A stretch of 64,000 nt of DNA, taken from positions 930,001 to 994,000 of the forward strand of contig NZ_WIXO01000001.1 of NCBI RefSeq assembly GCF_009709575.1. Direction: 5' to 3'. This stretch comes from Streptomyces taklimakanensis. GTDB taxonomy: Bacteria > Actinomycetota > Actinomycetes > Streptomycetales > Streptomycetaceae. Both the position numbers and the translations under genes were made by a program. Of this stretch, positions 18,224 through 26,245 are shown in pieces. Each line of letters begins with the position of its first letter. The stretch's first letter is position 1. Under the pieces are notes generated by a model. The model was not told the origin of the DNA. It made no database searches and saw only the letters and a list, made by a program, of their open reading frames with translations.

Positions 18224-18331
18224 CACCACTGCTCGCCATCGGGACCGAGTAGGGTTCCTCCCGATCCACCGCCAGGTGCTCTCGTCCGTCGGGGCGGAGC
18301 ACATGAATCCGTCCAGGAAAGTGAGTGCGAA

Positions 18332-19045
18332 TTGAACAGCCAGTTATCGCTGCGGATCCGTACGACGACGGCAGTTCTCCGAAGCAGGCTCGCCGCGACA
18401 TTCGGAGTGGTCGTGATACTCGCGGCCGTCCTCACCGGCACGACCACCACCGCGGCAAGCGCCGCCGAAACCGGCACCGCGAAGGCCGCAGCGAGTGGAT
18501 GGAGCTGCTCCGGGGAACCGGTTCCCGCCGGGTACGTCATCACCGCGCACGATCGCAATGGCTGCAACGGCAGGGGATCCTGGTATCAGCAACCCGTCCG
18601 TGACGGCATCTGGACCTGTTCGGGCTCGCCGATCGTGTCCGGATACGTCATCACCGGCCACGACAAGTACGGGTGCAGCGGCATCGGTTCCTGGTACCAC
18701 AAGCTCGCCCGCGACGGCATCTGGACCTGCGCCGGCTCGCCGATCGTGTCCGGATACGTCATCACCGGCCACGACAAGTACGGGTGCGGCGGCATCGGTT
18801 CCTGGTACCACAAGCTCGCCCGCGACGGCATCTGGACCTGCGCCGGCTCGCCGATCGTGTCCGGGTACGTCGTGACCGGCCACGACAAGTACGGGTGCGG
18901 CGGCATCGGTTCCTGGTACCACAAGCTCGCCCGTGCCGGTCTCTGGGTGTGCCCCACCTCGCCCGTCCCGGCGGGGTACCGCGCCACCACCTACAACGCG
19001 TACCAGTGCAGCGGCCTCGGCGGGAGGTACCTCGAGCGCGCCTGA
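18332..19045 (+). CDS. Secreted protein with five 37-residue repeats; carries a TTA codon
   Basis: A 237-residue protein. The start is taken as TTG 18332, the only in-frame start that gives a full signal peptide (Arg-rich n-region, hydrophobic core FGVVVILAAVLTG, cut near ASA-AE). From residue 57 it is five tandem units of about 37 residues, each of the form W-x-C-x-G-x-P-x(3)-GY-x(4)-H-x(3)-GC-x-G-x-GSWY, so two cysteines per unit. Units 2-4 are nearly identical in DNA (111-bp period, 18611-18943). Codon 5 is TTA (18344-18346), which makes expression dependent on the bldA tRNA in Streptomyces. I do not recognise the domain; extracellular, disulfide-bonded repeats are inferred. Confidence 0.75.
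   Translation: MNSQLSLRIRTTTAVLRSRLAATFGVVVILAAVLTGTTTTAASAAETGTAKAAASGWSCSGEPVPAGYVITAHDRNGCNGRGSWYQQPVRDGIWTCSGSPIVSGYVITGHDKYGCSGIGSWYHKLARDGIWTCAGSPIVSGYVITGHDKYGCGGIGSWYHKLARDGIWTCAGSPIVSGYVVTGHDKYGCGGIGSWYHKLARAGLWVCPTSPVPAGYRATTYNAYQCSGLGGRYLERA
18500..19030 (+). repeat. 111-bp tandem coding repeats
   Basis: Unit starts at 18500, 18611, 18722, 18833 and 18944. The three central units differ by only a few bases, whereas units 1 and 5 are diverged, which indicates recent internal expansion. Confidence 0.9.
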
Positions 19046-19072
19046 CCCCGCCGGTCACGCACACAGCACGCT

Positions 19073-19131
19073 CGCCGTAAGCGCGTCGAAGGCACCACGT
19101 ACCGCGTGGTGCCTTCGACGCGTTTACGGCG
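19073..19131 (+). terminator. Very long hairpin after the repeat-protein gene
   Basis: Two 27-base arms (19073-19099, 19105-19131) are complementary at 26 positions plus one G-U, around a 5-base loop. It lies 28 bp beyond the stop of the repeat-protein gene and probably terminates its transcript. Confidence 0.75.
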
Positions 19132-19281
19132 CGTGCCGTCCGAGCAGGCCTGGCGGGCGTTCGTCCTGCGTCCGTGCCCGCACAGGTCCGCACCATCCTG
19201 GACGGGCATCCGCCGGTGTCGTCCATACCCCACCACGGTGGGTTCCCCCGAAGAGCGTACGGCCCGGGAGGGCGGTCCGGA

Positions 19282-19764
19282 TCATGCAGGGTTCCGCGGA
19301 CGATCCTGTGAGAGAACCGTCCTGCCAGGGGCTTCATATCTGCCTACCACCGGGGCAGAACCACCTGGTCCACCCCGACGCCGAAGCCTCGCCCGACTTC
19401 CCGCAGACCATTTCGCCGAGAAAACCTCACTGAGCAACCGTGACAGCCCGTAACGCGCCCCCGACACATCGGGGCACGGATCGCCTTCCGTCATCCCCGG
19501 ACGCCCAGAAGCCCTCGTTTCCGTCAACCACCTCTTCTGGGCGCTGTGCCGAATCCACGAGCTGAGAAGCACCACGGTAAGTCCCGGCACGAATGCCGCC
19601 CACGGACACAGGGCGGCATTCATAAAATTCACCACTCCCAGTGCCGCGACGATCGGAATCGACACCCTGACCGGATCCGTGAGGGTGTGACGCAGCACGT
19701 ATCCGGCCGGAGGATCGGACGGCACGGTTTCCCGTACCACGGTGATGTCCTGCTCGGGCTCCAT
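19282..19764 (-). CDS. Possible small membrane protein with IS-derived tail
   Basis: An open frame of 160 residues beginning MEPEQDITVVRETVPSDPPAG. It includes VRVSIPIVAALGVVNFMNAAL and a second hydrophobic run (FVPGLTVVLLSSWI), a plausible two-helix membrane protein. The last 50 residues come from direct repeat copy B, so the original C-terminus has been replaced. No good ribosome site is seen. It may be a degraded gene. Confidence 0.3.
   Translation of the reverse strand: MEPEQDITVVRETVPSDPPAGYVLRHTLTDPVRVSIPIVAALGVVNFMNAALCPWAAFVPGLTVVLLSSWIRHSAQKRWLTETRASGRPGMTEGDPCPDVSGARYGLSRLLSEVFSAKWSAGSRARLRRRGGPGGSAPVVGRYEAPGRTVLSQDRPRNPA
19298..19432 (+). repeat. Direct repeat copy B
   Basis: The counterpart of 18085-18223, about 135 bp, lacking the 4-base insertion after GAGAGA and the outer inverted-repeat arm. 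It lies about 1.2 kb from copy A, start to start. Confidence 0.75.
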
Positions 19765-19911
19765 GATGCGGCCGTATCGCCGGTGTACGGCCGTTGTCGC
19801 CGAAGGAGCACCTCCCAGGTGAAGCACCCTGCCCCATCCCACTCGTGTGTCCGAACACGGGTGGCACGGAACGGGCCGAGCGGTTCGTACGTCCTGACGG
19901 TTCCACAGGGA

Positions 19912-19985
19912 GGCGCCGAGCAGTGGCTCCGAGGGCGTGACCGGTCGCACCGTGGAGCGTCCTACAGCTTCGCCGTCGCGGCTTC
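19912..19985 (+). pseudogene. GNAT acetyltransferase fragment
   Basis: About 24 codons (EQWLRGRDRSHRGASYSFAVA) align in the same orientation with residues 49-69 of the GNAT gene at 24783 (EQWLRRRRDQWHRGVAYGFAVA), in protein and in DNA. The frame then loses similarity, so only a scrap of a paralogue remains. Confidence 0.55.
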
Positions 19986-20166
19986 CGAAGCACCCCGTTG
20001 CGGCCGTCGTCGGGGGTGTGGGCGATGGCCTCGCACCGGTAGGAGCGGGTGGCGGGCACGAGGGGGCGGAGTCCGGTGACGGCCGTGACGTCTCGCGGTG
20101 GCTGGCGTACGTCCTGGTGGCGGAACGGCTCGGATACGTGCGTCTCGCGGAGGAGCCATGGCCGGT

Positions 20167-20793
20167 TCACAGGGGCCGCCCGGTGTGGAGGTCGACCGGG
20201 GTGCAGCCGTTGAGAGTGCGGGCGGCCTGGGCGGCCGGCGTCCAGCGGACCTCGGGCTGTTCGTAGAAGACGACGGTCTGCCGGTCGGGGACGAGGCGGC
20301 CGTTGTGGAGGCGGTAGGTCTGGCCGTGGACGCCGTCGAGTACGGAGTCGCGGACGCGGACCGCCACCGCTCCGGTGCCGCGCAAGTGGGGGCAGAGCCC
20401 GGCGGCCTTCGGGGCACAGGGCAGGCAGACGGGCGGATGGACGGTGACCAGGCCCTCCGGCCAACCGGCCCAGTCGGCGCGGTCGTCCTCCAGCAGCCAC
20501 AGCACCCCGTACTCGTCGCGGTCGGCCGGAGACCCGCAGATCTGGCACAGCAGCCGGGCCATCGCCCGGCGCTGCCGCTGGGGATGAACGCGGGAGTAGC
20601 GCGGCCTGCCCCGGCCCGGATGCAGGGCGCGGCGTACCCACAGCGCGCCGGCGGCGTCGCGGTCGTGGGGCACCTCGTCGGAGTAGGCGATGCCTCGCGC
20701 GGTGGCGATCACCGCAGGCGTGAGGCGCTGCTCACCGCTCCAGGCGGTGATGTACGGCACCACGTCCGGCCGGCTCTGGGGCTGTGCGTTCAC
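20167..20793 (-). CDS. Hypothetical protein with Cys-rich zinc-finger-like segment
   Basis: A 208-residue protein. After VNAQPQSRPDVVPYITAWSGE come an Arg-rich linker and two Cys clusters, CQICG (about 107) and CLPCAPKAAGLCPHL (about 142-156), which together could bind zinc, then a beta-rich C-terminus (QTVVFYEQPEVRW). No family is recognised. The GTG at 20793 overlaps the upstream gene's stop (GTGA), with GGGGAGG upstream, so the pair is co-translated. Confidence 0.6.
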   Translation of the reverse strand: MNAQPQSRPDVVPYITAWSGEQRLTPAVIATARGIAYSDEVPHDRDAAGALWVRRALHPGRGRPRYSRVHPQRQRRAMARLLCQICGSPADRDEYGVLWLLEDDRADWAGWPEGLVTVHPPVCLPCAPKAAGLCPHLRGTGAVAVRVRDSVLDGVHGQTYRLHNGRLVPDRQTVVFYEQPEVRWTPAAQAARTLNGCTPVDLHTGRPL

Positions 20794-21215
20794 GGCCACC
20801 GCACCTCCCCGGCCGGCGCGGCGGCGGTACGTGGCCGGCAGTGGTCGGTGCACGGCCGCCCGCCGTTGACCGCCGCCAGGTGCAGGAACCGCACCGGGTG
20901 GGCCCGCCAGGTCAGCCGGTGCCCGTTCCGGTAGACGGTCAGCGCGTAGGGGCGGCCCCGGCGCAGCCGGACGTAATCCTGGAGCGAGCCGGGCCCGTGC
21001 ACCCAGTGGTCCAGCACGTACCCGGCCTGCAACGGTCCCAGCGACGACGCCACCGCCCGCGCCCCGACCCGCAGCCACCGGATCGCCGCCTCCGGCGACG
21101 CGGCGGCGTACGCGCCGCGCCGCTCCTCCGTGCCCGGTTCGCTCTCGGCGGCGGTGACCGCCTCGCACCACACACCCGACCGGACGAGAGCGGCACGGGG
21201 CAACACCTCCCGCAT
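20790..21215 (-). CDS. Hypothetical protein paired with the Cys-rich gene
   Basis: A 141-residue protein (MREVLPRAALVRSGVWCEAV, AIRWLRVGARAVASSLGPLQAG, PGSLQDYVRLRRGRPYALTVYRNGH). The frame stays open to an ATG at 21413, but codons there often end in A or T (unlike Streptomyces genes), so the shorter form is preferred. No ribosome site decides the start. It is translationally coupled to the next gene and divergent from the HTH/TPR regulator. The function is unknown. Confidence 0.5.
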   Translation of the reverse strand: MREVLPRAALVRSGVWCEAVTAAESEPGTEERRGAYAAASPEAAIRWLRVGARAVASSLGPLQAGYVLDHWVHGPGSLQDYVRLRRGRPYALTVYRNGHRLTWRAHPVRFLHLAAVNGGRPCTDHCRPRTAAAPAGEVRWP

Positions 21216-21576
21216 CTGCGCGGAGGAACAGACGAGGAGACGCCGCGCTTTGGTCGTACTCCAAACCGTCGTGCGAGCGATGTCGAGGTGTGGACGCACT
21301 GTTTCCTGCCTTCGTCGGAGAACCGCACTCCTGCTCGCCTCCCCTGGGGAAGTGCATCGCCCGGGGCGAAACCTCCGTATTTCCGGCGAGGCGAGGTGCG
21401 TCAGGTTCGCCATGACGGCAGGGGGCGAACAACCTGGAGAAAACACGGATGGTGCCCAACCCGCGGCTTTTCTCGGTCGGCCGGGGCAAACCCGTGAGAA
21501 GTCACGGATCTCCGTCACGGACCGTGGAGTTGATCACTACGCTCGATGACTGTCCGGGTGAAACGGAGGTGGGAGT

Positions 21577-23010
21577 TTGTCGGAACAACACCGCCCTTCC
21601 TGCGCCAAGCGCTGGCGGGAGCACGCGACCGCCGAACAGTGGGCTGTCGAGCGGACGGTGGACGCCATCCACGGCTGCTGCGGAGTGAGCAGGCTGCGGG
21701 CGCACCGGCTGGCCCGTGGCTGGACGCTGGGCACCGCCGTGGCCGAGTTCCACCGCATGTGCTCCGAATCGGGCGTGACCTCGCCACCGAAAGCGGACGA
21801 GGACCAGCTCGCCCTGTGGGAGAAACGTCCGGACCGCCGTCCCAGAGCAGCGACGGTGGATCTTCTCTGCCGTCTGTACCGGACCGACTCCCAGGGCATC
21901 GGTCTGGTCGGGGATTACCGCCGCTCCTCTGAGTTGGAAGCTCCGACTCCCCGTCCCTCATCGGGGTACGTTCGGGAGAACTCGGCGAGGGGGCCTTTCG
22001 CCGCCGCCCGTTCGGAGGGCGACACGATCACCGATCTCCCGGCCGATCCCATCGAACGCATGGCGGGGTCGGTACGCCGGTCCGTCGACGGAACGCTGGC
22101 GTCCACCAGTGTGAGTACCGGCCAACTCGACCTGTTGGACGAGCGGTTGCTGTGGCTGCGTACGCAGTACATCTCCACGCCGCCGGAGGCGATGCTGGGG
22201 GTGCTGCTCGCGGACCTCGAAGAAGTCCGGACGCTGGCGGCCGAGCGGCAACCGGCCGCAGCGCAGGTGCGGCTGTCGGAGACGATCGCGCTCCTGGCGA
22301 CCCTCGTCGCCGACTGCCTGATGAAGCTCGGCCGCCTCAGGCAGTCTCGCGCCTGGTACGCCACGGCCCGCACGGCGGCGGACGACAGCGGGAACATCGA
22401 GATCCGCGCCAGGGTGCGCGCTCAGGCGGCGATGCTGCCCTACTACTACGGCCCGTTGGAGTCCGCGATCTCGCTGGCCCGGGAAGCCCGTCTGCTACTG
22501 CGCCACCGCTTCAGCGCCACGGGTGCCTTCGCCGCAGCCGCCGAGGCACGCGCACTCGCCAGGCAGGGCGATGCCTCGGGAGCGGAAGAGGCGCTTCACA
22601 ACGCGCGTAGTGTGTTCGAGAAGTGCGAGCACGGACCGGTGGAGGACGCCTTCGCCTTCCCCGAGCGCCGACTGTTGCTCTACCTCAGCGGTGTACACAC
22701 CTTCCTCGGCCGCAGCCGCCAGGCCCGTGAGGTCCAGCAACGGGCACTGTCCCTGTATCCGAGCCACAGCGGTATCGACCCCGCACTGCTCAGACTGGAG
22801 CAGGCCATCTGCCTCGCCCGGGAAAGGAACCTGACCGAAGCGTGCAGACTGGCGGGTGCGGCCTACCTTCAGGCATCCCCGGCCCATCGGACGACGATTC
22901 TGGGAGCACGGGCACGGCACGTCATCGAGGCGCTGCCACCCTCGGCCAGGTCCGCCCGAGCCGTGCGGGAACTGGGCGAGATCCTGGCGCTTCCTCCGGG
23001 GACGGTGTGA
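21577..23010 (+). CDS. HTH/TPR-type transcriptional regulator, TTG start
   Basis: A 477-residue protein. The first 110 residues look like a degenerate XRE-type DNA-binding region (AVERTVDAIHGCCGVSRLRAHRLARGW). Residues 170-470 are helical repeats of TPR type (RLRQSRAWYATARTAADDSG, GDASGAEEALHNARSVFE, SRQAREVQQRALSLYPSH). The TTG at 21577 is supported by GGAGG 7 bases upstream. Related Streptomyces regulators sense an internal signal through the TPR part. Its stop overlaps the start of the phosphotransferase gene. Confidence 0.75.
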   Translation: MSEQHRPSCAKRWREHATAEQWAVERTVDAIHGCCGVSRLRAHRLARGWTLGTAVAEFHRMCSESGVTSPPKADEDQLALWEKRPDRRPRAATVDLLCRLYRTDSQGIGLVGDYRRSSELEAPTPRPSSGYVRENSARGPFAAARSEGDTITDLPADPIERMAGSVRRSVDGTLASTSVSTGQLDLLDERLLWLRTQYISTPPEAMLGVLLADLEEVRTLAAERQPAAAQVRLSETIALLATLVADCLMKLGRLRQSRAWYATARTAADDSGNIEIRARVRAQAAMLPYYYGPLESAISLAREARLLLRHRFSATGAFAAAAEARALARQGDASGAEEALHNARSVFEKCEHGPVEDAFAFPERRLLLYLSGVHTFLGRSRQAREVQQRALSLYPSHSGIDPALLRLEQAICLARERNLTEACRLAGAAYLQASPAHRTTILGARARHVIEALPPSARSARAVRELGEILALPPGTV

Positions 23011-23948
23011 CAGGCATGCGCACCCTCGGCCAGCCTTGGTCCATGACTGCACCGCTGCCCCGCCACGGTGGGTTCGCCGAATCCGAGCTGCGACACGTGT
23101 TGGAACGCGCCTGCGAGACGGCCGGGCTGGACGGCACCGGCGCGGTGCTGCTGCGCGGCCACACCAATGCCGTCGTACGCCTCACCCACGTGCCCGTCGT
23201 CGTCAAGATCGCCCGGCGGGGTTCGCACCCGGCCGGGGTCGAGCGCACCGTCCGCTTCGTCCGGTGGCTGATGGAGCGGGACTTCCCGACCGTCCCGCTG
23301 TATCCGGGCCCGGATCAGCCGGTCGTCATCGACGGCCACCCGGTCACCTTCTGGACGTACCTCCCCCAGCCCGACAAGCCGATGACCGCAGGCAGCATCG
23401 CCGGGCCGCTGCGTGCCCTGCACCGGCTGCCCGCCCCGCCGTTCCGGCTCAGGCCGCTGGACAACGTGTCGGCGATCCGGGCCTCCCTCGCGGCGATCAC
23501 CTCGCTGCCTCAGGAGTCGGTCCGCTTCCTCTCCCGGTGTGTGGACAGGTTGGAGAAGCAACTCACCGACCTCATGTACGAACTGCCCGAGGCCGTTCTC
23601 CAAGGTGACCCTCAGCACCGCAACGCCCTGTACGACGGCGATCGCGCCGTGCTGTGCGACTGGGACACCGTGGCCTGGGGTCAGCCGGAGTGGGACCTGA
23701 CGACCATCGAGATCCACTGCCGCCGCTTCGGCCACGGCACCGAACACTACGAGCGGTTCGCCCGGTCCTATGGCTACGACGTCACGGGCTGGTCCGGTTA
23801 TCCGGTCCTGCGTGACATCCGTGAATTGAGGATGATCACCACCAACGCCCGCAAGGCGGCCCACACCCCCGGTTCCCTGGCGGAGGTGGAACGCCGCATC
23901 GTGGGATTGCGGGCATCGGACACCCGGCTGCGCTGGAACATACTCTGA
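23007..23948 (+). CDS. Aminoglycoside-phosphotransferase-fold kinase
   Basis: A 313-residue protein with an APH/choline-kinase fold: ATP-lobe Lys in VPVVVKIARRG, catalytic loop VLQGDPQHRNALYDG (about 205; Asp kept, His of HGD replaced by Gln), and metal-binding DWD in VLCDWDTVAWG. The GTG in a GTGA overlap with the HTH/TPR gene is used as the start; an ATG at 23016 is possible. The substrate is unknown. Tight coupling to a regulator suggests antibiotic or metabolite modification. Confidence 0.75.
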   Translation: MTGMRTLGQPWSMTAPLPRHGGFAESELRHVLERACETAGLDGTGAVLLRGHTNAVVRLTHVPVVVKIARRGSHPAGVERTVRFVRWLMERDFPTVPLYPGPDQPVVIDGHPVTFWTYLPQPDKPMTAGSIAGPLRALHRLPAPPFRLRPLDNVSAIRASLAAITSLPQESVRFLSRCVDRLEKQLTDLMYELPEAVLQGDPQHRNALYDGDRAVLCDWDTVAWGQPEWDLTTIEIHCRRFGHGTEHYERFARSYGYDVTGWSGYPVLRDIRELRMITTNARKAAHTPGSLAEVERRIVGLRASDTRLRWNIL

Positions 23949-23993
23949 TGCCGTATCCGCCCCTTCCCATCACATACAGGAATACCGGGCGCG

Positions 23994-24239
23994 ATGCCGG
24001 CGGTGCACGGGACAACGGCCCATGCGCCGAAAGGCGGGGAAAGAGTGCTCGTCGCGCACGACGCCGACAAGCTGGAATGCGTGATTCAGGGGCTGGAGTA
24101 CCTGGAACAGGGCTATACCAACGCCCGGGAGTGGGTGGACACCACCCGGGCGAAGCTGAAGACGCCCTCCGCGCAGGCACTCGCCGAAGCGGCGGAAGGC
24201 ATGTCCATCACCGAGTGGCAGCGCACCTACCTGCGCTGA
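23994..24239 (+). pseudogene. HD-domain hydrolase, C-terminal fragment
   Basis: 81 codons. LVAHDADKLECVIQGLEYLEQGYTNAREW matches the second half of YfbR/HDDC2-type HD phosphohydrolases, but the N-terminal half with the H...HD metal ligands is missing, so it should be catalytically dead. A GGGGAAAGA sequence precedes an in-frame GTG at 24045, so a short peptide could still be made. Confidence 0.6.
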
Positions 24240-24263
24240 AGCCGCATCCTGCGAAGGAGACCC

Positions 24264-24740
24264 ATGCGCGTGGGAATCACCGGGCACCGCGGGCTGCCCG
24301 AGCCGGTCGCCGAGCGGGTGCGGGCCATGCTGGAGGCAGAGGTGCGGCAGTACCCGCCGGGTGAGCTGGTAGGGGTGTCTTGCCTGGCGGACGGACCGGA
24401 CGCGTGGTTCGCCGAGTATGTGCTCGACCATGGCGGGCGTGTCGAGGCCGTCCTGCCCGCTGAGCAATACCGCGACGATCTGCCCGAGTGGCACCACCCG
24501 ACGTACGACGGCCTGCTGGAGAACGCGGTCGAGGTGCACCGCACCGGGCTGGTCGAGTCCGGCTCCCACGCCCACCAAGCAGGCAGCGAGGTCCTTGTCC
24601 GCCTGGTCGACCGGCTGTTCGCCGTCTGGGACGGGAAACCGGCGCGCGGCTACGGCGGCACGGCGGATGTGGTGGCCTACGCCCGCCGCACCGGCGTCCC
24701 CGTCCGGGTGCTGTGGCCCGAGGGCGCCTCCCGGGACTGA
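24264..24740 (+). CDS. SLOG-like nucleotide-binding protein
   Basis: A 158-residue Rossmann-like protein: VGITGHRGLPEP at the N-terminus, VSCLADGPDAWFAEYVLDHGGRVEAVLP, and a C-terminal GGTADVVAYARRTGVPVRVLWP. This matches the SLOG/LOG-DprA superfamily that binds nucleotides or nucleotide-derived ligands. An AAGGAGACC ribosome site precedes ATG 24264. SLOG proteins serve as ligand sensors in several conflict systems; here the role is unknown. Confidence 0.7.
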   Translation: MRVGITGHRGLPEPVAERVRAMLEAEVRQYPPGELVGVSCLADGPDAWFAEYVLDHGGRVEAVLPAEQYRDDLPEWHHPTYDGLLENAVEVHRTGLVESGSHAHQAGSEVLVRLVDRLFAVWDGKPARGYGGTADVVAYARRTGVPVRVLWPEGASRD

Positions 24741-24782
24741 CGGCGTTGCCGCCTCGCCCGGTCCGGCGGGAGAATCCGGGGA

Positions 24783-25535
24783 ATGCGTGATCGACTGTGG
24801 CTACCGGCCGGGTTGTGCCTGCGCCCGTGGGCGCTGTCCGGCATCTCCGCCGTACCGGAGGCGTTCGCGGAACCGGTGATGGAGCGGCAGGCCGACACGC
24901 CCGTCACCACGGCAGCGGAGGCCGAGCAGTGGCTCCGGCGGCGGCGGGACCAGTGGCACCGTGGAGTGGCCTACGGCTTCGCAGTCGCCGACGGCAGCGA
25001 CACGGCTCTGGGCGGTGTCGCGGTCGGCGGCGTCAACACGCAGCACGGCACCGGATGGGTCTCCTACTGGACCACCGCCGCCGCCCGTGGCAGGGGCGTG
25101 GCGGCCCACGGCTGCCGGGCGCCGGCCGACTGGTGCTTCACCGACCTCGGCCTGTTCCGCCTCGAGTTGGGGCACCGCACCGACAACCCGGCCTCCTGCC
25201 GCGTGGCCCGCGCGGCGGGGTTCGCACCCGAGGGTCTGCAACGGCAGAAGCTCGCCTACAACGGCGTCCGCTACGACGTCGAGCTGCACGCACGGCCGGC
25301 GACGGACTCGCCACCCGAGGTAGTCGGGCCGAAGCGCGTTAGCTGTCACCAGCAGGATCGGACGAACCAGGAAAAGGGACCGGACGAAGCGTCCCGGTTG
25401 TCACAGTCGAGGTATCCGACTCGTCACACACGCTCAATCAGCGGTCCTTCTGTCACCAGAAGCAAAGACCGAGAACCTGCGGTTCTCTGCCCGGATCTTC
25501 TCCTCTGCCCGTACCTGCGGCCCGCACGACGCTAA
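24783..25535 (+). CDS. GNAT-family N-acetyltransferase with C-terminal extension
   Basis: A 250-residue protein. The RimJ/RimL-type GNAT core spans about 1-180 (LRPWALSG, WVSYWTTAAARGRGVAAHGC as the acetyl-CoA loop, LGHRTDNPASCRVARAAGF). The last 70 residues (after ELHARPATDSPPE) are low in pattern and Ser/Arg-rich and are probably read-through of formerly non-coding DNA. A fragment of a paralogue lies at 19912. The acceptor is unknown. Confidence 0.75.
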   Translation: MRDRLWLPAGLCLRPWALSGISAVPEAFAEPVMERQADTPVTTAAEAEQWLRRRRDQWHRGVAYGFAVADGSDTALGGVAVGGVNTQHGTGWVSYWTTAAARGRGVAAHGCRAPADWCFTDLGLFRLELGHRTDNPASCRVARAAGFAPEGLQRQKLAYNGVRYDVELHARPATDSPPEVVGPKRVSCHQQDRTNQEKGPDEASRLSQSRYPTRHTRSISGPSVTRSKDREPAVLCPDLLLCPYLRPARR

Positions 25536-25545
25536 CGTCAAGTCC

Positions 25546-26070
25546 ATGATCGTATGGCTCAACGGCACCCACGGCGCGGGCAAGACGACGACCAGCACAC
25601 TCGTGCAGCAGCTCATCCCGGACTCACGGGTGTTCGACGCCGAGAAAGTCGGCGAGACACTCATGGACATCACGCCAGGACTGCCCGCGACGGACAACTT
25701 CCAGCACTGGCCGCCATGGCGGCCGCTCGTGGTCGAGACCGCCCGACGCGTCCTCGACTACACCGGCGGAACCTTGGTGATGCCCATGACCGTCCTGGTC
25801 GAGCGGTACTGGCGCGAGATCGGCTCGGGTCTTGCCCAGCACGCCATTCCGGTCCGGCACTTCGTCCTCCACGCCGACCAGGACACCCTCCGTGCGCGCA
25901 TCGCGGGCGACACCGTTCTCGGCCCCAACTCCCCGTTCCGTCTCCAGTACCTTGAGCCCTACGCCGAGGCAGCCCGCACGTGGCTGCACGCCGAGGCCGA
26001 GGTCGTGGACACCACGCACATCACGCCCGGCCAGGCCGCCCAGCAGATCGCAGAGGCCGTCAAGAGTTGA
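25546..26070 (+). CDS. TmrB-like AAA ATPase
   Basis: A 174-residue P-loop protein: MIVWLNGTHGAGKTTTSTLV (Walker A at residues 7-14), then VFDAEKVGETLMDI and HFVLHADQDTLRARI, like TmrB-type ATP-binding proteins, which give tunicamycin resistance in Bacillus, and related small-molecule kinases. The gene starts 10 bp after the GNAT stop. A resistance role is inferred from similarity only. Confidence 0.7.
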   Translation: MIVWLNGTHGAGKTTTSTLVQQLIPDSRVFDAEKVGETLMDITPGLPATDNFQHWPPWRPLVVETARRVLDYTGGTLVMPMTVLVERYWREIGSGLAQHAIPVRHFVLHADQDTLRARIAGDTVLGPNSPFRLQYLEPYAEAARTWLHAEAEVVDTTHITPGQAAQQIAEAVKS

Positions 26071-26174
26071 GACGACCTTCCGGCGCTGTACCTCGCAGGT
26101 GACAACAGGCCTGCCTATGTGACAACTGTCGCGCTTCGGCTCAAGCGCTCGGCCGTCCTCCGGCTCGCCGGTGC

Positions 26175-26220
26175 CGTGTGTCCCCGAACCGCTGGGCGGT
26201 CCGGAGTCCGGGGACACACG
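26175..26220. terminator. Bidirectional terminator at the island's right edge
   Basis: A perfect 12-bp stem CGTGTGTCCCCG/CGGGGACACACG lies between the convergent TmrB-like and quinone oxidoreductase genes, with further pairing in the loop. Confidence 0.7.
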
Positions 26221-26245
26221 GCGTCGGCCGGTGGGCCGGAGGGGC

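Noticed and set aside
20790..21413. Longer form of the coupled hypothetical protein starting at 21413
   Set aside because: About a third of codons between 21216 and 21413 end in A or T, unlike coding DNA here, and no ribosome site is present.
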